From NCBI RefSeq assembly GCF_000620465.1, contig NZ_KK211140.1:1057964-1121963 (forward strand): a stretch of 64,000 bases of DNA, read 5' to 3'. The position numbers and the translations under genes were made by a program. Of this stretch, positions 16,608-26,233 are shown piece after piece. The notes below the pieces were generated by a model. The model searched no databases, was not told the DNA's origin, and saw nothing but the letters and a program-made list of their open reading frames with translations. Position 1 is the stretch's first letter; every line of letters starts with the position of its first letter. Origin of the DNA: Ralstonia sp. UNC404CL21Col. GTDB taxonomy: Bacteria; Pseudomonadota; Gammaproteobacteria; Burkholderiales; Burkholderiaceae.

Positions 16608-17588
16608 TTACTTGATGACTTCCTTGGCGTCCTTCAGCAGGTCCGCCGACAGGGCCGCACCTTGCTTCTTGGCCGCGCCTTCGTTCACGAACAGCTCTAG
16701 GTCGGTGCTGCCGGCAGAGGCAATCGCGCCCGGCTTCTCACCCTTCAGGATGCGGGCGACGACCTTGCCGGTCTGCTGGCCCAGCTTGTAGTAGTTGATG
16801 CCCAGCGCTGCGATGGCGCCGCGCTTGACGCTGTCGGTATCGCCGGCCACCAGCGGGATCTTCGCTTCGTTGGCCACCTTCACCAGCGATTCGTACGCCG
16901 ACACCACGTTGTTGTCGGTGTTCGTGTAGATCACGTCGACCTTGCCGATCAGGTTCTTGGCCGCCGGCCCGATATCCACCGTGCGCGGAGCCGCCGATTC
17001 GACCAGCGTCATGCCTTGCGCCGACAGCAGCTTCTTCAGCTCGGTGACCACCACGACCGAGTTGGCTTCGCCCGGGTTGTAGACCATGCCCACGCGCTTG
17101 GCATTGGGCACCACGCGCTTGATCAGGGCGATCTGCTTGTCCAGCGGCAGCTTGTCGGACACGCCGGTCACGTTGGTGCCGGTCGGCTCCCAGCTCTTGA
17201 CCAGCTGTGCGGCCACAGGATCCGTCACGCCCGAATACACGACGGGGATCGACTTGGTGGCAGCCACAACGGCCTGCGCCGACGGCGTGGCGATGGCGAT
17301 GATGGCGTCCGGCTTGTCGCCGATGAACTTGCGGGCGATCTGTGCGGCGGTGGCCGTGCTGCCCTGCGCGCTCTGGTATTCCCACTTCAGGTTCTTGCCT
17401 GCGTCGAAGCCTTCGGCCTTGAGCTGCTCCTTGGCGCCGTCGCGGATGGCGTCCAGCGCCGGATGCTCGACGATGGCCAGCACTTCGACCGACTTGGTGG
17501 CTTGCGCCAGCGCCGGTGCAGCTTGCAGCAGTGCCATCGGAATGGCAGCAAGCGCGGCAATGCGGAAGGCGTGCTTGAACGTGGACAT
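16608..17588 (-). CDS. ABC transporter substrate-binding protein, TrpX-like (ABC_sub_bind family)
   Basis: The 326-residue protein has a signal peptide ending near Ala-Leu-Ala-Gln (cleavage about 27), then VEVLAIVEHPALDAIRDG, IAIATPSAQAVVAATKSIPV and SGVTDPVAA, which are hallmarks of this family. AGGAGAT lies ahead of the ATG. It is the first gene of the three-gene importer operon. Relatives bind aromatic amino acids, but the ligand here is not shown. Confidence 0.93.
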   Translation of the reverse strand: MSTFKHAFRIAALAAIPMALLQAAPALAQATKSVEVLAIVEHPALDAIRDGAKEQLKAEGFDAGKNLKWEYQSAQGSTATAAQIARKFIGDKPDAIIAIATPSAQAVVAATKSIPVVYSGVTDPVAAQLVKSWEPTGTNVTGVSDKLPLDKQIALIKRVVPNAKRVGMVYNPGEANSVVVVTELKKLLSAQGMTLVESAAPRTVDIGPAAKNLIGKVDVIYTNTDNNVVSAYESLVKVANEAKIPLVAGDTDSVKRGAIAALGINYYKLGQQTGKVVARILKGEKPGAIASAGSTDLELFVNEGAAKKQGAALSADLLKDAKEVIK

Positions 17589-17830
17589 AAGGATCTCCTG
17601 TTTCCTTTTGGGTGGTTTCGCTCTGGCAGCGGGCGGGATAGGCCTGCGCCGGCGTGGTTGGTTTTTCAGACTCTCTTGATTCTTGAGTGCACCGAAGCAG
17701 TGCAATGTCGGCGCACGTGGGCGCACATTATGGGACAAATCGCAATGCTTTTCAGCAAACACTTCAAAAGAACTTGAGGGGTGCCGGTGGGGTATTCCGG
17801 TTGCGTGCGATGCAACCCGGCCATCAAATC

Positions 17831-17856
17831 AAAAAGGGGCACGTGGCCCCTTTTTT
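17831..17856 (-). terminator. Intrinsic terminator for the parvulin gene
   Basis: AAAAAGGGGC pairs with GCCCCTTTTT around a 5-base loop, with A/T tracts on both sides. It lies 23 bp beyond the parvulin stop codon and may also block read-through in the other direction. Confidence 0.88.
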
Positions 17857-17878
17857 CACTGCCCCAACGGGCGGCTGC

Positions 17879-18676
17879 TTACTGGATCTTCGCTTTTTCG
17901 CGCAGCTCTTTCAGCATCGCCTGGAACTTGCTGCGTTGCCAGTTCTGGTCGCCCATCATCATCTCGAGCAGCTGCGGCTTGACGTCTTCGTACGACGGGA
18001 TCTTGGCGTCGCGCGTGTCATCCAGACGGATCACATGCCAGCCGAATTGCGTCTTGACCGGCGTCTGCGTGATCTGGCCCTTCTTCAGGCCCGTGAGTGC
18101 GGCCGAGAATTCCGGCACGTAGGTGCCCGGGTTGGCCCAGTCCAGATCGCCGCCGTTGGCGCCCGATCCCTTGTCCTTGGATTGCGCCTTGGCGATGTCC
18201 TCAAACTTGGCGCCGGCCTTCAGCTTGGCGATGATCGCCTTGGCGTCGGCTTCCTTGTCCACCAGGATGTGGTGGGCGTGGTATTCCTTGCCGTTGCCGA
18301 ACTGCGCCTTGATCTTGTCGTACTGCTTGTGCAGTTCGTCTTCGGTGGCGGGGCTGTTCTTGACGTAGTCCTCGAACTCGGCGGCCACCAGCACGTTCAG
18401 GCGTGCCGAAGCCAGCTGCTCCTGAACGTCGTCGCGCTCCAGCAGACCGCGCTTGGCGGCGTCCTGCTCGATCAGTTCACGGTCGACCAGCATGTCGCGG
18501 GCCTTGGCACGCAGCTCAGGCGATTCGGGCTGGCCCGACTTCTTGATCAGCGCGTCCACCTTGGCGCTCGGGATGGCTTTGCCGTTGACCACTGCGGCAT
18601 TCTGCGCCATGGCGGGAGCAACGGTCGCGGCAAGGGCAACAGCCAGCAGGCTGGCAGTGAGGCTGGAAATCTTCAT
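17879..18676 (-). CDS. Periplasmic parvulin-type peptidyl-prolyl isomerase
   Basis: The 265-residue protein has a signal peptide (cleavage after Pro-Ala-Met-Ala, about 24), an N-terminal SurA/PrsA-like helical region and a parvulin domain at roughly 130-225 (YHAHHILVDKEADAKAII, GGDLDWANPGTYVPEF, QTPVKTQFGWHVIRL). It should act as a periplasmic folding chaperone or isomerase for exported proteins. It follows the BolA and YciB genes on the same strand with only short gaps, so co-transcription is possible. Confidence 0.93.
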   Translation of the reverse strand: MKISSLTASLLAVALAATVAPAMAQNAAVVNGKAIPSAKVDALIKKSGQPESPELRAKARDMLVDRELIEQDAAKRGLLERDDVQEQLASARLNVLVAAEFEDYVKNSPATEDELHKQYDKIKAQFGNGKEYHAHHILVDKEADAKAIIAKLKAGAKFEDIAKAQSKDKGSGANGGDLDWANPGTYVPEFSAALTGLKKGQITQTPVKTQFGWHVIRLDDTRDAKIPSYEDVKPQLLEMMMGDQNWQRSKFQAMLKELREKAKIQ

Positions 18677-18718
18677 GGGATTGCGTTCGAGGGAAGGACG
18701 AGTGAGCGTGGAATGCGC

Positions 18719-18991
18719 TTACGTGTTTTCTTCGGGAGTGACCGCGCGGATCGCCAGGGCATGGATTGCCGCCGGCCACAGCGTGTGCAGCGCATCATAC
18801 ACCATGCGATGACGCGCCAAACGGTTCTTGCCGGCAAAGGCCGCGCTGACGATTTCGACGTTGTAATGCCCGCCGCCGGAGGCTGCGCCGGCGTGTCCGG
18901 CGTGCTTGGCGCTGTCGTCTTCAACGACCAGTTGGACGGGCTGGAAAGCCTCGCGCAGGAGGCGTTCGATTTCTCGCGGATCTGCAGCCAT
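18719..18991 (-). CDS. BolA family protein
   Basis: A 90-residue protein with the BolA fold signature: a central loop with HAGHAGAASGGGHYNVEIVS and the helix KNRLARHRMVYDAL. The ATG overlaps the YciB stop codon (TGATG), so the two are translationally coupled. BolA proteins work with monothiol glutaredoxins in iron-sulfur handling and in stress shape control; which applies here is not visible. The histidine in the loop and the C-terminal HALAI segment fit iron-sulfur ligation roles. Confidence 0.9.
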   Translation of the reverse strand: MAADPREIERLLREAFQPVQLVVEDDSAKHAGHAGAASGGGHYNVEIVSAAFAGKNRLARHRMVYDALHTLWPAAIHALAIRAVTPEENT

Positions 18992-19563
18992 CAGCGGTCG
19001 TCTCCGATGTTGGCGTCGTTCGCCGCATTGGCGGGGCGCTCCTGCATGTGGCGCGCCAGCCAGACACTTTGCGCAAGGATGAACACCACCATCAGGCCCA
19101 TCGAGCCGAACAGCTTGAAGTTGACCCACACGTCGGTGTCGAAGTTGTAGGCCACGTAAAGGTTCAGGCAGCCCATGACCAGGAAGAACAGCGCCCACAC
19201 CAGGTTCAGGCGGCCCCACATCGGCTCGGGCAGCGATACTTGCTGCTCCATCATGGCGCGGATGAGGTTCTTGCGAACGAACGCCACGCTGCCCAGCAGC
19301 ACCACGCCAAACAGCCAGTACAGCACCGTCGGCTTCCACTTGATGAAGGTTTCGTTGTGGAAGATGAGCGTGGCGCCGCCGAACACACCGATGATGAGCA
19401 GCGACAGCCACTGCATGGCGTCGACCTTGCGGTGCTTGAACCACACCCAGGCGATCTGCAGCACGGTGGCGACCATCGCGACGGTGGTCGCCACATAAAT
19501 ACCGGCCACCTTGAAGGCAGCAAAGAACAGGATGACCGGGAACAGATCGAACAGGAATTTCAT
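18991..19563 (-). CDS. yciB: Septation protein A / YciB (IspZ) inner-membrane protein
   Basis: The 190-residue protein has about five membrane segments and the family motifs [18 protein letters not shown] and the WKPTVLYW region, with DTDVWVNFK near 145. YciB is an inner-membrane protein linked to septation and envelope integrity in enterics and Shigella. The gene is coupled to bolA by a TGATG overlap, an arrangement widespread in betaproteobacteria. Confidence 0.93.
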   Translation of the reverse strand: MKFLFDLFPVILFFAAFKVAGIYVATTVAMVATVLQIAWVWFKHRKVDAMQWLSLLIIGVFGGATLIFHNETFIKWKPTVLYWLFGVVLLGSVAFVRKNLIRAMMEQQVSLPEPMWGRLNLVWALFFLVMGCLNLYVAYNFDTDVWVNFKLFGSMGLMVVFILAQSVWLARHMQERPANAANDANIGDDR

Positions 19564-19606
19564 GCGGGAACGCGCTTGTGCGGGCCTTTGCGGGCCATTA
19601 GAGAGA

Positions 19607-19993
19607 TCAATCGCCGAATTTTAGCGCAGCCGAGTTGATGCAATACCGCAGCCCGGTAGGTGCAGGGCCATCTTCGAACACGTGGCCAAGGTGCGCGCCG
19701 CAGTTCTTGCACTGCACTTCAATACGCAACATGCCGTGCGAGCGGTCGGTCTTCTCGGCGATCACCTCGCCGTTGATGGGCTGGAAATAGCTCGGCCAGC
19801 CGCAACCGGCGTCAAACTTGGTCGACGATTCAAACAGCGGCGTGCCGCAGCAGACGCAGTTGTAGACGCCGCGCTCCCAGTGGTCCCAGTACTTGCCGGT
19901 GAAGGGGCGTTCGGTCGCCGCTTCGCGGGTGACGCGGTATTCGATGTCGGAGAGTTGGTCGCGCCACTCGGCGTCGGATTTCTTGACGGTCAT
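19607..19993 (-). CDS. msrB: Peptide-methionine (R)-S-oxide reductase MsrB
   Basis: The 128-residue protein reduces the R epimer of methionine sulfoxide. Zinc-binding pairs are C46/C49 (CVCC) and C95/C98 (CKNC), the catalytic Cys is C118 in RYCINSAAL, and C64 in DAGCGW is a candidate resolving Cys. AGGAG precedes the ATG at 19993; an upstream in-frame start would add twelve residues unlike the family. It lies 43 bp upstream of yciB and may be co-transcribed. Confidence 0.96.
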   Translation of the reverse strand: MTVKKSDAEWRDQLSDIEYRVTREAATERPFTGKYWDHWERGVYNCVCCGTPLFESSTKFDAGCGWPSYFQPINGEVIAEKTDRSHGMLRIEVQCKNCGAHLGHVFEDGPAPTGLRYCINSAALKFGD

Positions 19994-20121
19994 GGTGATG
20001 AGACTCCTTGTTGGATTCGGCCACCGCAAGGTGAGAACGACTGGGCGGCTGATGTTGTTTGTCGTGCTGCTGCGGCAATCCTGACAGGCGCGGATTAGAG
20101 CACGGTGTCAGTTCCGGCGCA

Positions 20122-21711
20122 TCACGACGAGCAGCTCACTTCCAATGACGATGCCCAGTCCGGTGCCGGCTGCGCGTAGTGCTCGAAGCCGGGGTGGTCG
20201 TCAAACGGGCGGCCCAGTACCGCGCGCAGGTTTTCGACTTCGGAAAAATCCTTTTCCTTGGCGCGTCGGATGGCGATTTCGGCCAGGTGGTTGCGCAGTA
20301 CGTATTTCGGATTGACGCGGTGCATGGCGGCCGCGCGCTCGTCGTCGGGTTGCGGTTCGGCCTGCAAGCGCTGGCGATAAGCGGCAAGCCACACGTCTGC
20401 GGCGGCGCGATCGAAGAAGACATCGCGGACGGTGCGCGCTTCTGCCGCGGCGGCCGTGTCGTCGCGGCGTACCTCGGCGAGGTGGCGGAAGAACAGCGTG
20501 TAGTCGGCGCGCTGATTGTGCAGCAGCTTGAACAGGTCGCCGAAGAGCGCCTCGTCTGCGTCCTGTGCGGTGGAAAGTCCGAGCTTGGCGCGATAACGTG
20601 CGTAGAAGGCTGCGCCGTAGACGTCGCGGTAGGTCAGCAACACGTTTTGCGCGGCGTCGATGGCGGGTTGGGCCTGCGCTTCGTCGCTCAAATCGACAAA
20701 AACGTCGGGATCTTCGCCAAACAGCGGCAGCAATGCCTGCGCGAGGCAGAACAGGTTCCAGTAGCCGATCTGCGGCTGCTGCGCGTAGGCGTAACGCCCG
20801 CCGGTGTCGGAGTGGTTGCAGATGTGGTTGGCGTCAAAACCGTCCAGGAAGCCGAACGGGCCGTAGTCGAGCGTGAGGCCGAGGATCGACATGTTGTCGG
20901 TGTTCATCACGCCGTGGCAGAAGCCGACGGCCTGCCAGTCGGCCATCAGTTCAGCGGTGCGGCGGGCCAACTCGCGTAGCAGGCCGAGATACGGTTGCGG
21001 TTCGCTGCGGCAGGCGGGGTAGAAGCGGTCGATGACGTAATCGGCAAGTGCGCGCAGTTGTGGCAGTTGTTCGCTGGCCGCAAAGTGCTCGAAGTGGCCG
21101 AAGCGCACGAACGACGGGGCAAGGCGTGTGACGACGGCGGCGGTTTCGATCTCTTCGCGGCGCACGGGGGCGTCAGCGCCAGTCACGCACAAGGCGCGCG
21201 TCGTCGGAATGCCCAAGCCTGCCATGGCTTCCGAACAGAGGAATTCGCGGATGGACGATCGCAGCACGGCGCGCCCGTCGCCCATGCGCGAATACGGCGT
21301 ACGGCCAGCACCTTTGAGCTGGACTTCGCACGGGCCATCGGCGGTCTGGAATTCCGCCAGCAGCAGCGCACGGCCGTCGCCCAACTGGCCCGCCCACACG
21401 CCGAACTGGTGGCCCGAATAGACGGTGGCGAGCGGGTCGCTCCAGGCGGCGACGGCGTTACCGGTGAATACGGCCAGCCCCGCAGCGGTACCGAGTTCGG
21501 CGCGTGTGATGCCCAGCGGCGCCGCGGCATCTGGCGAGAAGCCGACCAGGTACGGTTCGCCAATCGCTCCCGAAGGCATGGGCATCGGGGGCAGGCGTGT
21601 CAGAAAGCGTTCGCCCAGTGCCGAGAAACCGGGGGCAGTGGCGGGGCGGCCGGGCCAGTCGAAATGGCTCGCAAGGGAATCGTCAGGCAAGGCGGCGGGG
21701 GAGGCAGTCAT
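20122..21711 (-). CDS. selO: Protein adenylyltransferase SelO (YdiU/UPF0061)
   Basis: A 529-residue pseudokinase-fold enzyme that transfers AMP to protein hydroxyls in characterised members. Visible motifs are [38 protein letters not shown], the catalytic-loop [10 protein letters not shown] and the DYGPFGFLD metal-binding segment. There is no Cys near the C-terminal tail except Cys-Ser-Ser at the very end, the position of the selenocysteine in animal SelO. I prefer the ATG at 21711; a GTG 11 codons earlier lacks a ribosome-binding site. Confidence 0.93.
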   Translation of the reverse strand: MTASPAALPDDSLASHFDWPGRPATAPGFSALGERFLTRLPPMPMPSGAIGEPYLVGFSPDAAAPLGITRAELGTAAGLAVFTGNAVAAWSDPLATVYSGHQFGVWAGQLGDGRALLLAEFQTADGPCEVQLKGAGRTPYSRMGDGRAVLRSSIREFLCSEAMAGLGIPTTRALCVTGADAPVRREEIETAAVVTRLAPSFVRFGHFEHFAASEQLPQLRALADYVIDRFYPACRSEPQPYLGLLRELARRTAELMADWQAVGFCHGVMNTDNMSILGLTLDYGPFGFLDGFDANHICNHSDTGGRYAYAQQPQIGYWNLFCLAQALLPLFGEDPDVFVDLSDEAQAQPAIDAAQNVLLTYRDVYGAAFYARYRAKLGLSTAQDADEALFGDLFKLLHNQRADYTLFFRHLAEVRRDDTAAAAEARTVRDVFFDRAAADVWLAAYRQRLQAEPQPDDERAAAMHRVNPKYVLRNHLAEIAIRRAKEKDFSEVENLRAVLGRPFDDHPGFEHYAQPAPDWASSLEVSCSS

Positions 21712-22054
21712 GAGATGGGGCGGCAGGCCAGAGGCCGGTAACACAAGAAAGGGCGCAAAAACAGTGCCGAATCCTCAAATGTTGTGCGCTTTGCAGCGCA
21801 GCAAAACGCACGCTGCGTAGGGGAAAACGCCATGTTGAGACGCAGCAACGCTATCGCGTATTGTACTTGCGAGTAAAGAAAGCTGCAGCCTGCGAACCCT
21901 TGCACCACAACGATTCGCAGGGTTTTACAGATGGCCGGGTAAACATGGGGGCCGATGTGGCAGCGCACAACAATATCCCGTTGACGTGCTTGGCGATCAC
22001 GGGAACAATCGGCCAAAAAATAGAACGGTTGTTCAGTTTTTTCTAGGAGACACC
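21712..22054. other. Divergent promoter region between selO and acyl-CoA ligase
   Basis: This 343-bp region holds no convincing gene. It contains an interrupted inverted repeat CCTGCGAA/TTCGCAGG (21889-21896 with 21914-21921), a possible promoter with TTGACG at 21981 and AACAAT at 22004 (17-bp spacer), and a GAAC-N4-GTTC box just downstream. Confidence 0.55.
22021..22038. promoter_or_regulatory. Candidate TetR-type operator, box A
   Basis: TAGAACGGTTGTTCAGTT matches box C at 47590-47607 at 16 of 18 positions (consensus TAGAACGRTYGTTCAGTT) and carries GAAC/GTTC half-sites. It lies 17 bp upstream of the acyl-CoA ligase ATG, where a bound repressor would block transcription. Confidence 0.65.
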
Positions 22055-23683
22055 ATGGCCCTGATGGGACAAATGATGAGCGCCCCTTTGCTCATCTCGA
22101 CCATCATCGAACATGCAGCGCGCAATTCCGGTTCGACTGAAGTCGTGTCGCGCCGTGTCGAGGGCGATATCCATCGCACCACGTACCGGCAAGTGCGAGA
22201 CCGTTCCAAGCAACTGGCGAATGCGCTGGCCGCACTGGGCGTGCAGCCCGGCGAGCGCGTCGGTACGCTGGCCTGGAACGGCTATCGCCATCTTGAAATC
22301 TATTACGGCGTCTCCGGCTCGGGCTCGGTGTGTCACACCATCAACCCGCGGCTGTTCCCAGACCAGATCGCCTACATCGTCAATCACGCAGACGATCAGT
22401 ACGTCTTCTTCGACCTGACGTTCGTGCCGCTTGTCGAGGGCATCGCGCCGCATTGCCCGAACGTGAAGGGCTGGGTGGCGATGACCGATCGCGCGCACAT
22501 GCCCGCCTCCAGCGTGCCGATGCTCTGCTACGAAGAGCTGCTCGACGCGCAGAGCGCCGATTACACCTGGCCGCAGTTCGACGAGAACACCGCGTCCAGC
22601 CTGTGCTACACGTCGGGCACCACGGGCAACCCCAAGGGCGCGCTGTATTCGCATCGCTCCACGGTGCTGCACTCGTATGCGTCGGCCATGCCGGATGCGC
22701 TCGGGTGCTCGGCGCAGGACGTGATCCTGCCGGTGGTGCCGATGTTCCACGTCAACGCGTGGGGGCTGCCGTATTCGGTGCCGCTGGTAGGCGCCAAGCT
22801 CGTCTTCCCTGGCCCGAAGCTGGATGGCGCTTCGCTGTTCGAACTCTTCGAGCAGGAAAAGGTGACGTTCTCGGCTGGCGTGCCAACGGTGTGGCTCGGT
22901 CTGCTGCAACACGTGCAGGCCAACAAGCTGAAGTTTTCGACGTTCCGCCGCACGGTCATCGGTGGTTCTGCAGCGCCTCCGGCCATGATCCGCACGCTCA
23001 ACGAGCTGGACGTGGAGGTCATCCACGCGTGGGGCATGACGGAGATGTCGCCGCTGGGCACCACGTGCAAGCTGATGGGCAAGCACGCCGATCTGCCGGA
23101 TGAGGCCAAGCAGCATGTGCTGGAGCGCCAAGGCCGCGCCATCTACGGTGTCGAGATGAAAATTGTCGATGCCGAGGGCCACGAACTGCCGTGGGACGGC
23201 AAGGCTTTCGGCGACCTCTACGTGCGCGGGCCTTGGACCATCCAGAGCTATTACCGCAACGAGGTGTCGCCGCTGGTGGATGGCTGGTTCCCGACCGGCG
23301 ACGTGGCCAACATCGATGCCGACGGCTACATGCAGATCACCGATCGCAGCAAGGACGTGATCAAGTCGGGCGGCGAGTGGATTTCGTCCATCGACGTGGA
23401 AAACGTGGCGGCAGCGCACCCCGGCGTGCACATGGCCGCATGCATTTCGTGCCATCACCCGAAGTGGGACGAGCGCCCGTTGCTGGTGGTGATGAAGAAG
23501 CCCGGCGTGGAACTCACGCGTGAGGAGATGCTCAAGTTCTTCGAGGGCAAGGTTGCCAAGTGGTGGATTCCGGACGACGTGGTGTTCGTCACCGAAATTC
23601 CGCTCACGGCCACCGGCAAGATGCAAAAGCTCAAGCTGCGCGAGCAGTTCAAGGATTATCAGTTTCCCGCTGTACAGGCTTAG
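22055..23683 (+). CDS. Acyl-CoA synthetase (AMP-forming), medium/long-chain or DmdB-like
   Basis: The 542-residue enzyme activates a carboxylic acid to its CoA thioester via an acyl-AMP. Visible motifs are [55 protein letters not shown] and the catalytic Lys in [15 protein letters not shown] precedes the ATG at 22055. It heads a co-directional run with a branched-chain-type ABC transporter, suggesting that the transported acid or its product is activated here. Family members act on fatty, aromatic or methylthiopropionic acids, so substrate remains open. Confidence 0.93.
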   Translation: MALMGQMMSAPLLISTIIEHAARNSGSTEVVSRRVEGDIHRTTYRQVRDRSKQLANALAALGVQPGERVGTLAWNGYRHLEIYYGVSGSGSVCHTINPRLFPDQIAYIVNHADDQYVFFDLTFVPLVEGIAPHCPNVKGWVAMTDRAHMPASSVPMLCYEELLDAQSADYTWPQFDENTASSLCYTSGTTGNPKGALYSHRSTVLHSYASAMPDALGCSAQDVILPVVPMFHVNAWGLPYSVPLVGAKLVFPGPKLDGASLFELFEQEKVTFSAGVPTVWLGLLQHVQANKLKFSTFRRTVIGGSAAPPAMIRTLNELDVEVIHAWGMTEMSPLGTTCKLMGKHADLPDEAKQHVLERQGRAIYGVEMKIVDAEGHELPWDGKAFGDLYVRGPWTIQSYYRNEVSPLVDGWFPTGDVANIDADGYMQITDRSKDVIKSGGEWISSIDVENVAAAHPGVHMAACISCHHPKWDERPLLVVMKKPGVELTREEMLKFFEGKVAKWWIPDDVVFVTEIPLTATGKMQKLKLREQFKDYQFPAVQA

Positions 23684-23901
23684 CTAGATATAGAAACCGC
23701 CGCCCGTGCAGGGGAGCCACTCCGGCACGAGGACGGCGGACGTAAGACAACCGGATCAGGGCCGGCCGCTGTGTATCGATGACGGATGCAGCGGAATGAA
23801 GCCCGGGCGCGTTGCAACCTGGAGACGCAAGCAGCCGCAAGCCCACCAGAGGCACGCGGAGAGTGACTCGCCGGCGGCTCCACCACATGAAGGAGACACG
23901 C

Positions 23902-25158
23902 ATGACGAAGTTCCGTCCGTTGGTTGTGGCTGTTGCATGTGTTGCGGCAATGGGTGGGGCACTCGGGCCCACCGCAGCGTCCGCCGCCGAAATCGTGAAG
24001 ATCGCCTGGATCGATCCGTTGTCCGGCCTGATGGGCGCACTGGGCCAGAACCAGTTGCGCAGCTGGCAGTACATCGCCGATCTCGCCACGCAGAAGAACT
24101 GGGCCGGCGACGGCACCAAGTTCGAAGTGGTCGGCTTCGACAACAAGCTCTCGCCGCAGGAGAGCCTGACCGTGCTCAAGCAGGTCGCCGATCAAGGCAT
24201 CCATTACATCGTGCAGGGCAACGGCTCGAGCGTCGGCATGGCGCTGGAAGACGCCGTGGCCAAGTACAACGAGCGTAATCCGGGCAAGGAAATCGTCTAC
24301 CTGAATTACGCCGCGGTGGACCCGGACATGACCAACAGCAAGTGCAACTATTGGCACTTCCGCCTGGACGCCAACTCCGACATGAAGATGGAAGCCCTGA
24401 CGAGCTTCCTGGCGAAGGATCCGAAGGTCAAGAAGGTCTACCTGATCAACCAGAATTATTCGTTCGGGCATCAGGTGGCGCGTGCGGCCAAGGAATACCT
24501 GAAACGCAAGCGTCCGGACATCGAGATCGTGGGTGAAGATCTGCACCCGCTGGCGCAGGTGAAGGATTTCTCGCCGTATGTGTCGAAGATCAAATCGTCC
24601 GGCGCCGATACCGTCATCACCGGCAACTGGGGCAGCGACCTGGCTCTGCTCATCAAGGCCGGCAAGGATGCGGGCCTCAACGCCAACTTCTATACCTACT
24701 ATGCCGCCACGACGGGCGTGCCGACAGCCATGGGTTCGGCCGGTGCCGACCACGTGAAGTTCGTCGCCTACTGGAACGTCAACAACGACGGCTACAAGGG
24801 CGCCGATATCGTCGAGGGCTACAAGAAGAAATACAACGACGACTACTACCTCATGGCGTCGTACACCGGCATCGCCATGCTGGCCAAGGCCATCAAGCAG
24901 ACCAAGTCGGCAGAACCTGCCAAGGTGGCCAAGGCCTTCGAAGGCATGAAGGTCGACAGCCTGAATGGCACCTTCGAGATGCGCGCGTCTGACCACCAGG
25001 GCCAGCAGCCGCTCTTCATCGCCACCTGGCAAAAGACCGACGGCAAGAGCGTCAAGTTCGACCAGGAAAACACCGGCTACGGCTGGAAGACCGACGCGGT
25101 GCTCGATCAGTACGTCGCGTCGCAGCCGACTTCCTGCCAGATGAAGCGTCCTCAATAG
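23902..25158 (+). CDS. Periplasmic binding protein of Liv-type ABC transporter
   Basis: The 418-residue protein has a signal peptide ending at Ala-Ser-Ala-Ala near 28, then VKIAWIDPLSGLMGALG, the start of a type I periplasmic-binding fold (LivK/Peripla_BP_6). AAGGAGACACGC places the start at the second ATG, since the first ATG (23887) lies within the ribosome-binding site. It is followed by the two permease and two ATPase genes. The family binds leucine-type amino acids but also aromatic acids, amides and urea; the linked acyl-CoA ligase hints at a carboxylic acid ligand. Confidence 0.93.
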   Translation: MTKFRPLVVAVACVAAMGGALGPTAASAAEIVKIAWIDPLSGLMGALGQNQLRSWQYIADLATQKNWAGDGTKFEVVGFDNKLSPQESLTVLKQVADQGIHYIVQGNGSSVGMALEDAVAKYNERNPGKEIVYLNYAAVDPDMTNSKCNYWHFRLDANSDMKMEALTSFLAKDPKVKKVYLINQNYSFGHQVARAAKEYLKRKRPDIEIVGEDLHPLAQVKDFSPYVSKIKSSGADTVITGNWGSDLALLIKAGKDAGLNANFYTYYAATTGVPTAMGSAGADHVKFVAYWNVNNDGYKGADIVEGYKKKYNDDYYLMASYTGIAMLAKAIKQTKSAEPAKVAKAFEGMKVDSLNGTFEMRASDHQGQQPLFIATWQKTDGKSVKFDQENTGYGWKTDAVLDQYVASQPTSCQMKRPQ

Positions 25159-25285
25159 CGCGGCGGGTGGTGTGCCGAAGGGCCGCCCGATGCTATCGTG
25201 CGGCGATGTTTTAAACGGAGTCCATGGGCCAGCGCCTTGATGCGTGCGGCCCATGCTTCGCCGAATCTGCTGGAAGGGCTGCAGC

Positions 25286-26233
25286 GTGGAATTTCTAGTC
25301 ATCAATCTCTTGAACGGCATCAGCTACGGGCTGCTGCTGTTCATGCTGTCTTCAGGCCTGACGCTGATCTTCAGCATGATGGGCGTGCTCAATTTTGCGC
25401 ATGCCAGCTTCTACATGCTGGGCGCGTATTTCGCCTATGTCGTCAGCGGCTATCTGGGTTTCTGGTCCGCGTTGATCGTGGCGCCGCTGCTGGTGGGTGC
25501 GCTGGGTGCAGTGGTTGAGCGCTTCGGCCTGCGCACGGTGCACCGCTATGGCCACGTTGCCGAACTGCTGTTCACCTTCGGGCTGGCCTACCTGATTGAA
25601 GAGGGCGTGAAGCTGGTGTGGGGCCTGCCCGCCGTGCCGTATCGCGTGCCGGACGCACTCGATGGCCCGCTGTTCACGCTGTTCACGTCGTCGTTTCCGA
25701 AGTACCGCGCCTTCATGATGCTGGTGTCGCTGCTGATGCTGCTGGGCATCTTCCTGTTGCTCACACGCACGCGGATCGGGCTTGTCATTCAGGCCGCGCT
25801 GACGCACCCGGACATGGTGGAAGCGCTGGGCCACAACGTGCCGCGCGTCTTCATGCTGGTGTTCGGTGGTGGTTGCGCGCTGGCTGGCCTGGCAGGCGTG
25901 ATCGGCGGCAATGCCTTTGTGACCGAGCCCTCGATGGCGGCTGCGGTCGGCTCCATCGTCTTCGTGGTGGCGGTCGTGGGCGGCATGGGATCGCTGGTGG
26001 GCGCATTCATTGCGTCGTTGCTGATCGGCTGCATCCAGACCTTTGCCGTGACGCTCGATATTTCGGTGACCAGCCTGCTCGGGAAGATCGGCGTCACGCT
26101 CAACCCGGACGTGCCGCTCATCTCGGTCTGGAACCTGACGATTGCGCAAGTCGCACCGGTGCTGCCGTATCTGCTGCTGGTGCTGATGCTGATCTTCCGC
26201 CCGCGCGGGCTGATGGGAACGCGGGAGAGCTAA
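25286..26233 (+). CDS. livH: Liv-type ABC transporter permease, LivH type
   Basis: The 315-residue inner-membrane protein has the LivH opening FLVINLLNGISYGLLLFMLS, GLTLIFSMMGVLNFAHASFYMLG and the C-terminal VGGMGSLVGAFIAS. I use the GTG at 25286, preceded by GAAGG, because the typical LivH N-terminus begins there; an ATG at 25244 would add 14 residues unlike the family. Its stop abuts the ATG of livM. It pairs with LivM to form the channel. Confidence 0.93.
   Translation: MEFLVINLLNGISYGLLLFMLSSGLTLIFSMMGVLNFAHASFYMLGAYFAYVVSGYLGFWSALIVAPLLVGALGAVVERFGLRTVHRYGHVAELLFTFGLAYLIEEGVKLVWGLPAVPYRVPDALDGPLFTLFTSSFPKYRAFMMLVSLLMLLGIFLLLTRTRIGLVIQAALTHPDMVEALGHNVPRVFMLVFGGGCALAGLAGVIGGNAFVTEPSMAAAVGSIVFVVAVVGGMGSLVGAFIASLLIGCIQTFAVTLDISVTSLLGKIGVTLNPDVPLISVWNLTIAQVAPVLPYLLLVLMLIFRPRGLMGTRES

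Noticed and set aside
21889-21922. Intrinsic terminator after selO region
   Set aside because: Although TTTT follows the right arm, the hairpin lies upstream of the selO start rather than after a gene, and the loop is long.
22043-23626. Minus-strand open frame opposite the acyl-CoA ligase
   Set aside because: No domain, low complexity, and exactly mirrored by a well-supported gene.
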